This document shows, piece after piece, positions 41,730 to 46,006 of a stretch of DNA of 46,006 nt. A model generated the notes under the pieces. It saw only the letters and a list, made by a program, of their open reading frames with translations, was not told the origin of the DNA and ran no database searches. The stretch spans positions 1 through 46,006 of the forward strand of contig CALXEX010000015.1 in assembly GCA_944387445.1 (NCBI GenBank), given 5' to 3'. The DNA is from an uncultured Clostridia bacterium. Lineage in GTDB: Bacteria; Bacillota; Clostridia; TANB77; CAG-508. The translations under genes and the position numbers were made by a program. Each line of letters starts with the position of its first letter. Positions within the stretch are counted from its first letter, which is position 1.

Positions 41730-41937
41730 TGTTTATAAATATATTTTTTTCAACCAAGAATGAAATATATAAAATGAATGCTAAATATAATCCAGATAAT
41801 GTATTAAAAAAAGAACTAATCTGTCAAAGGATATAGGTGGAAATCATTTAGAAGAAAATAGTCAATTGATTCCATATAAAAAGGAAAGTTGAATTCAAAA
41901 ATTGTTTAAGAAAATTAAGGATGCTTTCAAAAAATAA
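41729..41937 (+). pseudogene. Decayed small gene after the aspartate kinase
   Basis: An ATG overlapping the aspartate kinase stop opens 'MFINIFFSTKNEIYKMNAKY' and continues to 'NPDNVLKK'. A one-base shift in an A7 run then breaks the frame. The shifted frame reads 'NLSKDIGGNHLEENSQLIP' then 'YKKES', a TGA, and 'IQKLFKKIKDAFKK' to the final TAA. The TGA sits where a Trp would fit. So at least one frameshift and one nonsense change have broken a ~69-codon gene with a basic amphipathic C-terminus. I do not recognise the family. Confidence 0.6.
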
Positions 41938-41944
41938 TAACAAG

Positions 41945-42030
41945 CCAATATTAGATTATCAACAAAAAACATTTATGTTAAAATAGATTCAGAAACAAAG
42001 TAATTATGTTTTTGAATCTTTTTCTATTTA
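41945..42030 (+). promoter_or_regulatory. Promoter-plus-hairpin unit upstream of yabP (copy 2)
   Basis: TTATCA (41956-41961) and extended -10-like TATGTTAAAAT (TAAAAT at 41979-41984, 17-base spacer) are followed directly by the hairpin AGATTCAGAAAC / GTTTTTGAATCT (one G-U) and a T tract. It matches the unit upstream of prfB in order, spacing and much of its sequence. Confidence 0.6.
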
Positions 42031-42128
42031 GAAGGAATTCTTTATGCTCATGAAATACCTTTTCTTAGTTCTAAAATAGACAACCTCTGAATATATATAA
42101 TTTAGATTAAAAATTTGGAGGTATGCAT

Positions 42129-42425
42129 ATGACAATAGATGAGAGAAAAACAATCAATACAGCCGTAGTTCAAAATATTATATTAGAGAATAGGGGAAAA
42201 TTAAGTATTTCAGGTGTTTTAGATGTTTTAAGTTTTGATGATCAGGTTATTATGGTAGAAACAGAATTAGGGCTACTTACTATAAAAGGTGAAAATCTTA
42301 GAATTACGAAATTGAGTATAGATACTTCGGAGGTTATTGTAGAAGGAAATATTTCTTATTTAGCATATAGCAATAAAGAGGTTGAAAAGAATAAAGGAAG
42401 TATTATTAGTAAAATATTTAAATAA
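42129..42425 (+). CDS. yabP: Sporulation protein YabP
   Basis: A 98-residue YabP/YqfC-family protein, needed for spore coat/cortex assembly in the mother cell of spore formers. Typical phrases are 'ENRGKLSISGVLDVLSFDD', 'ETELGLLTIKGENLRITKL' and 'TSEVIVEGNISYLAYS'. I use ATG 42129, 7 bases after GGAGG; the upstream ATG 42123 is too close to it. It leads yabP-yabQ-divIC, an order conserved in Clostridia. Expression is expected from a mother-cell sigma factor (sigma-E), but I could not identify such a promoter with confidence. Confidence 0.92.
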   Translation: MTIDERKTINTAVVQNIILENRGKLSISGVLDVLSFDDQVIMVETELGLLTIKGENLRITKLSIDTSEVIVEGNISYLAYSNKEVEKNKGSIISKIFK

Positions 42426-42453
42426 AATTTTGCAATACATTAGGGGGAAGATA

Positions 42454-42960
42454 ATGATTTATACGCAACTACAATTATTCTTCATATTTATTATTGATGG
42501 CTTATTGATTGGTTTATTATTTGATTTTTTCAGAATTTTAAGAAAATCTATGAAAACCTCTGATTTTATGACTTATGTAGAAGACATTTTATTTTGGATT
42601 TTAACGGGTTTTATTATCTTATATTCTATATTCGTATATAATAATGGTGAAATTCGATTATTTATGTTTTTTGCAATGATTATTGGTATTATGTTGTATT
42701 GGCTATTTATTAGCAAATTTATATTAAAGATTAGTTTAAATATCATCAATTTAATAAAAAAGGTTTTTAAAATTGTACTAAATGTCATTAAAGTTCCATT
42801 TATTTTTTTCATCAAGATAATAAAAAAAGTATTTTTAAGGCCCATATTGTTTGTTATAATCAATATTAGAAATTATTTTACAAAATACTTTAAAAATTTT
42901 TCTAATATATTAAAAAAACAAAAAATATCAAATAAAATTGTAAAAAATACAAAAAATTAG
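42454..42960 (+). CDS. yabQ: Spore cortex biosynthesis protein YabQ
   Basis: A 168-residue membrane protein of the YabQ family, needed for cortex formation. Four hydrophobic N-terminal helices occur in the familiar order ('GLLIGLLFDFFRILRKS', 'YVEDILFWILTGFIIL', 'NNGEIRLFMFFAMIIGIMLY' in pieces). They are followed by a long basic Ile/Lys/Phe-rich C-terminal region ending 'KIVKNTKN'. I start at ATG 42454 with AGGGGGAAG upstream; the longer frame would overlap yabP. The C-terminal tail is low in complexity and poorly conserved in the family. Confidence 0.9.
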   Translation: MIYTQLQLFFIFIIDGLLIGLLFDFFRILRKSMKTSDFMTYVEDILFWILTGFIILYSIFVYNNGEIRLFMFFAMIIGIMLYWLFISKFILKISLNIINLIKKVFKIVLNVIKVPFIFFIKIIKKVFLRPILFVIINIRNYFTKYFKNFSNILKKQKISNKIVKNTKN

Positions 42961-43025
42961 AAGGATTTCATTAAGAAATGTAGAATAATGTATATGTGAA
43001 ACTTTTATAAATTAGGAGATTACTT

Positions 43026-43301
43026 ATGAAAAAGAATAAAAAAATTCTAAGAAATGTGTTTATTGTAGCAATTATCATTTATATAGTATTTGTGATAATT
43101 AATCAACAAAAAACATTAAATGAATATAGTCAAGATACAGAGGATTTAACCCAACAAATTGCTTCAGAGGAAGAAAAAAATGATGATTTAAATCAACAAA
43201 AAGATAATGTTAATTCATTAGAATTTATAGAAGAAATGGCTAGAGAAAAATTAGATATGTATTACCCTAATGAAAGAGTATATATGGATCAAGGAATGTA
43301 A
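43026..43301 (+). CDS. divIC: Septum formation initiator DivIC/FtsB family
   Basis: A 91-residue cell-division protein. A basic N-terminus and one membrane helix (~9-26) lead to an extracytoplasmic coiled coil ('LTQQIASEEEKNDDLNQQKD') and the family end motif 'EEMAREKLDMYYPNE'. It works with FtsL/DivIB in the divisome to control septal wall synthesis. Its place after yabP-yabQ is the conserved clostridial order; the usual following genes (S1-domain protein, spoIIE) are replaced here by rho. The ribosome site is TAGGAG. Confidence 0.9.
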   Translation: MKKNKKILRNVFIVAIIIYIVFVIINQQKTLNEYSQDTEDLTQQIASEEEKNDDLNQQKDNVNSLEFIEEMAREKLDMYYPNERVYMDQGM

Positions 43302-43449
43302 TATTTAAGAATTATATTCCTTTTTTAGAAGTTTGGAAATTTTTGTTTATTTTTTTTATTTTATATGATATAATTAAATATGTATTAAGTTCGTTTTATT
43401 TTCCCATAACAATTAAATTTAAAAAAGATATATAAAATTAGGAGGTCTT

Positions 43450-44847
43450 ATGTTAGATTTAGAATCAATGAATTTAGCTGATTTAAAGCTATTAGCTAAA
43501 GAACATAATATTAAAAATATTTCAAAATTAAAAAAGGAAGAAATTATAGAAGTACTAAAACAAATTTTAAATACCACAACTTCTAATATTCATCAAGAAG
43601 ATGATAAATATTCAAACAATTATAATGAGGAAAGCAATGATGAACATGAAGAAGTAGAGAAAGAACCAGTTGAAAGACAATATGACGAAAATGGTGAACC
43701 AATTGTTGATTATAAATTAACCAATGAAGGTGATGAAATCGTTGAAGGCATATTAGATATTATGCCAGATGGTTATGGTTTCTTAAGAGGAGATAATTAT
43801 TTATCTAGCGAAAAAGACGTTTATATTTCTATGGTACAAATTAGAAGATTTCGATTAGATACTGGAGATATTATAAAAGGTATATCTAGATTTAGAGAAG
43901 GTGAAAAATTTCCTTCATTAATATTTGTTGGCGAAGTAAATGGAGAACACCCAGAAAAAGCATTAAAAAGAAAAAGATTTGATGAATTAATTCCTATTTA
44001 TCCAAATGAAAAATTAAAGTTAGAAACCGTTCAAAATGATTATGCTACTAGAATTATTGATTTAATGTGTCCTATTGGGAAAGGTCAAAGAGGAATGATT
44101 GTAGCTCCACCAAAAGTTGGAAAAACAACACTTCTAAAAAAAGTTGCAAATAGTATTAGCCAAAATAATCCAGAAGTAGAATTGATTGTACTTTTAATTG
44201 ATGAAAGACCAGAAGAAGTAACAGATATGAAACGTTCTATTAAAGGTCAAGTAATTCATTCAACATTTGATGAATTACCAGAACATCATGTAAAAGTTGC
44301 AGAAATGGTTTTAGCAAGAGCTAAAAGATTAATTGAGCAAGGTAAAGATGTCGTTATTTTATTAGACAGCATTACTAGATTAACAAGAGCATATAACCTT
44401 GTCATTCCTTCTTCAGGAAGAACTTTATCAGGTGGTATGGATCCAGCTGCATTACATAAACCTAAAAAATTCTTTGGAGCGGCCAGAAATATTGAAAATG
44501 GTGGAAGCTTAACAATCTTGGCTACAGCTTTGATTGATACAGGTAGTAGAATGGATGATGTTATATTTGAAGAATTTAAAGGTACAGGTAATATGGAAGT
44601 TCATCTAGATAGAAAACTATCTGAAAGAAGAATATTCCCTGCAATTGATATTAATAAGTCAGGTACAAGAAGAGATGATTTATTATTAACACCTACAGAA
44701 AGAGAAACCGTTTTTGCTTTAAGAAAGGCAATGAATACAATGCCTGTTGCTGAAGTTACCGAACAAGTTATTAGTGAAATGACTAAAACAAAAAATAATG
44801 AAGAGTTTATTGAGAAGATGGATGCTTATTTGAGAAGATTTAAATAA
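43450..44847 (+). CDS. rho: Transcription termination factor Rho
   Basis: A hexameric RNA-dependent ATPase that ends transcription. The 465 residues include an N-terminal Rho-N helix bundle ('[20 protein letters not shown]'), an acidic insertion (~45-85, '[20 protein letters not shown]') common in Gram-positive Rho, the cold-shock-like RNA-binding domain ('[19 protein letters not shown]'), Walker A '[12 protein letters not shown]' (~219-230), '[13 protein letters not shown]', '[16 protein letters not shown]' and the secondary RNA site '[19 protein letters not shown]'. The ribosome site is AGGAGG. A strong intrinsic terminator follows. Confidence 0.98.
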   Translation: MLDLESMNLADLKLLAKEHNIKNISKLKKEEIIEVLKQILNTTTSNIHQEDDKYSNNYNEESNDEHEEVEKEPVERQYDENGEPIVDYKLTNEGDEIVEGILDIMPDGYGFLRGDNYLSSEKDVYISMVQIRRFRLDTGDIIKGISRFREGEKFPSLIFVGEVNGEHPEKALKRKRFDELIPIYPNEKLKLETVQNDYATRIIDLMCPIGKGQRGMIVAPPKVGKTTLLKKVANSISQNNPEVELIVLLIDERPEEVTDMKRSIKGQVIHSTFDELPEHHVKVAEMVLARAKRLIEQGKDVVILLDSITRLTRAYNLVIPSSGRTLSGGMDPAALHKPKKFFGAARNIENGGSLTILATALIDTGSRMDDVIFEEFKGTGNMEVHLDRKLSERRIFPAIDINKSGTRRDDLLLTPTERETVFALRKAMNTMPVAEVTEQVISEMTKTKNNEEFIEKMDAYLRRFK

Positions 44848-44875
44848 AATATTGTATCAAATTAGAAAAAATATT

Positions 44876-44924
44876 AAAAAAATATTGAACGAAAAGGGGA
44901 GATCCTTTAGTTTAATATTTTTTT
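44876..44924 (+). terminator. Intrinsic terminator after rho
   Basis: AAAAAAATATTGAAC pairs with GTTTAATATTTTTTT (one G-U), with an inner AAAGG/CCTTT, and ends in T's. Confidence 0.8.
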
Positions 44925-44968
44925 GTTATCAAATAAAAATTCAAGTAAAAAATAAGGAAGAACGTAAC

Positions 44969-44986
44969 TAGTTTATTTATAAACTA
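44969..44986. terminator. Weak hairpin downstream of the 73-residue ORF
   Basis: TAGTTTAT/ATAAACTA, perfect 8-bp symmetry with a 2-base centre. It is a possible end signal for the minus-strand gene but lacks a clean T tract. Confidence 0.3.
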
Positions 44987-45012
44987 ACTGAGCTTAAAAA
45001 TAAGCCCCCATG

Positions 45013-45234
45013 TTAGGAGGCAGTCAATGCAGTCAATAAGTGATAGATTATTATCATTAACAACAGGGAAGAACAAATGAAACCTAAAAAGACAAATATC
45101 TGCTCTTTAAAGATTTTTTTCTTCTCTTTGTCATCATCGACTATCACTATTTTTTCCAGAAGGTCAAAACCATGGAAATAAAAATATCCAGTGATATAAC
45201 CTATTATCAAAAACATAATGAACCGCGCTAACAT
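45013..45234 (-). CDS. Small two-helix membrane protein
   Basis: A 73-residue protein with two hydrophobic helices ('FIMFLIIGYITGYFYF' and 'FVFLGFICSSLLLMIIIYHLL') joined by a ~20-residue charged loop ('KIVIVDDDKEKKKIFKEQ'). AAGGAGG lies ~7 bases before the ATG and a near-consensus promoter is further up, so it is probably expressed. No family is recognised. Helical hairpin proteins of this size are often toxins, regulators or spore membrane proteins, but nothing here decides between these. Confidence 0.65.
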   Translation of the reverse strand: MLARFIMFLIIGYITGYFYFHGFDLLEKIVIVDDDKEKKKIFKEQIFVFLGFICSSLLLMIIIYHLLTALTAS

Positions 45235-45307
45235 AAAAATCCTCCTTATAAAAATGTGGGCTAAGGTCTAGAAAAACTAGGCCTAAATCAAAAAGTTGCA
45301 TACAAAT

Positions 45308-45335
45308 ATTATAACATAAATTAACAAAAAGTCAA
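45308..45335 (-). promoter_or_regulatory. Promoter of the 73-residue membrane protein
   Basis: On the minus strand, TTGACT and a perfect TATAAT have a 16-base spacer. The ~75-base leader contains GGCCTAG...CTAGACC-type symmetry (around 45267-45285). Confidence 0.65.
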
Positions 45336-45363
45336 AATTTAATTATTTTACATAGAATAAAAC

Positions 45364-45392
45364 TTGGATTAACCAATTCAATTTCTTATATA
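45364..45392 (+). promoter_or_regulatory. Promoter of a candidate non-coding RNA
   Basis: TTGGAT and TATATA boxes with a 17-base spacer. No ORF with a ribosome site follows; the predicted start (~45399) falls at the 5' arm of a structured element. Confidence 0.45.
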
Positions 45393-45398
45393 AATCTA

Positions 45399-45545
45399 AG
45401 AGGGAGAAGTAGATATCTAGTTAATAATTATAAATATCAAACATTGCACAAAATCAAAGTTTTGTGCAAAAAGAGATAGGGGCATAATATAAAACAGCCA
45501 TAAACCTCTACTTCTACTATTTCAAGGCTTTTAGCTGTTCTATAC
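45399..45545 (+). ncRNA. Candidate structured non-coding RNA
   Basis: Just after a promoter, AGAAGTAGA (45405-45413) pairs with TCTACTTCT (45507-45515). Inside lies a perfect 10-bp hairpin TTGCACAAAA / TTTTGTGCAA (45444-45469). Further on, AACAGC (45493-45498) can pair with GCTGTT (45534-45539), which competes with the outer stem and suggests two folds. No coding frame fits. The family is not recognised; a 6S-like RNA is one possibility by size. Confidence 0.4.
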
Positions 45546-45811
45546 ATACTAATATTCATTTATATATCTTTATTTTCTTATTATATTTATATTATATTCA
45601 TTATTATTATAATCTTTTGTATTATAGTTATATCAATATTCTTATGACTTATCAAAATCAATTTTAAGACATTTTTTTGTTTTACTTATATAATTTCATT
45701 ACTATAATTATTTTACTTATTATATTTTTAAATTTATATCTATAATTTTTTCTTATTATATATTTTTTATTTTTATATATTAAATTGTATGAAAATTTTT
45801 CAAAAATCTCC
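45541..45811. other. Very AT-rich gene-free stretch
   Basis: About 270 bases almost entirely of A and T, T-rich on the plus strand, with many TATTAT/TTATAT words. I see no ORF with a ribosome site, no clear repeat unit and no stable hairpin. It may be an upstream control region of a gene outside the window. Confidence 0.5.
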
Positions 45812-45920
45812 AAAGTGCCTATTTCTCTATATTTGCCTTATTTTACGGACAATAAACTATATGCCTAAAAAATAAAAACGGCTTAAAATCGATTCTCGTG
45901 CGTCGCTTTTTTGGCACTTT
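45812..45920. ncRNA. Candidate structured RNA element closed by AAAGTGCC/GGCACTTT
   Basis: A perfect 8-bp closing pair (45812-45819 with 45913-45920) encloses ~93 bases that hold an island of GC-richer sequence (CGGCTTAAAATCGATTCTCG then TGCGTCGC) in an otherwise AT-rich region. Repeated GCC/GGC triplets can form inner stems. The strand is unclear because the closing stem reads alike on both. There is no ORF. I sense similarity to a conserved clostridial intergenic motif but cannot name it. Confidence 0.4.
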
Positions 45921-46006
45921 TTGCATATCTATATATGATAGTAGTTTCTTCAAAAAAATCTACTTTTTAATGGTAATTTTCTAAAATCAATATTTAACCT
46001 TAAATT

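Noticed and set aside
45020-45040. Short direct repeat GCAGTCAAT x2 as an attachment site
   Set aside because: It lies in the coding end of the 73-residue protein and encodes a repeated Leu-Thr-Ala; no integrase or element boundary is nearby.

Overview
The window reads as chromosomal DNA from an AT-rich, spore-forming, anaerobic Clostridia-type Bacillota, probably an uncultured gut lineage. Supporting signs are AGA-dominated arginine codons, strong GGAGG ribosome sites, TATAAT promoters, sortase-anchored proteins, an NAD(P)-linked [FeFe] hydrogenase operon and sporulation genes (yabP, yabQ, a ytvI-like gene). No rRNA, tRNA, CRISPR array, insertion sequence or phage module was recognised.

Layout. 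1-7.3 kb: the C-terminal half of an oligoendopeptidase F, a CmpB-like membrane protein, a large LPYTG-anchored surface protein, a flavodoxin and a pilin-like surface protein. 7.4-11.9 kb: a HAD phosphatase, then rhuM and uvrB in one operon where rhuM begins with a copy of the uvrB start region, then a convergent DUF5684 membrane protein. 12.0-19.4 kb: the hydrogenase operon hndA / split small gene / hndC / two PepC-like cysteine peptidases / hndD, followed by a cohesin-like LPKAG surface protein. 20.3-22.7 kb: a hairpin-rich leader and a single reading frame joining a uracil permease (UraA) to a uracil phosphoribosyltransferase (Upp). 23.0-28.0 kb: murD, small proteins, a cysteine-rich CBS protein, a YtvI-like permease and a HAD gene with its middle deleted. 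28.1-32.5 kb (minus strand): guaA, a radical SAM/SPASM enzyme with a partner membrane protein, and a DUF1980-like protein. 32.6-39.3 kb: secA, a second radical SAM protein, and a TPM-domain/LemA pair with foreign-looking codon use. 39.4-44.9 kb: prfB with its programmed frameshift, a short aspartate kinase, a decayed gene, yabP-yabQ-divIC and rho. 45.0-46.0 kb: a small membrane protein and about 770 bases without genes that hold two candidate structured RNAs.

The most distinctive items are the UraA-Upp fusion, which would couple uracil import to its conversion to UMP; the rhuM insertion carrying a duplicated uvrB translation start; the pair of PepC-like peptidases with Asp in place of the catalytic Asn inside a hydrogenase operon; a repeated promoter-plus-hairpin unit upstream of prfB and yabP; and the radical SAM/SPASM plus membrane protein pair. 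Family names come from recognised motifs; no database search was run.
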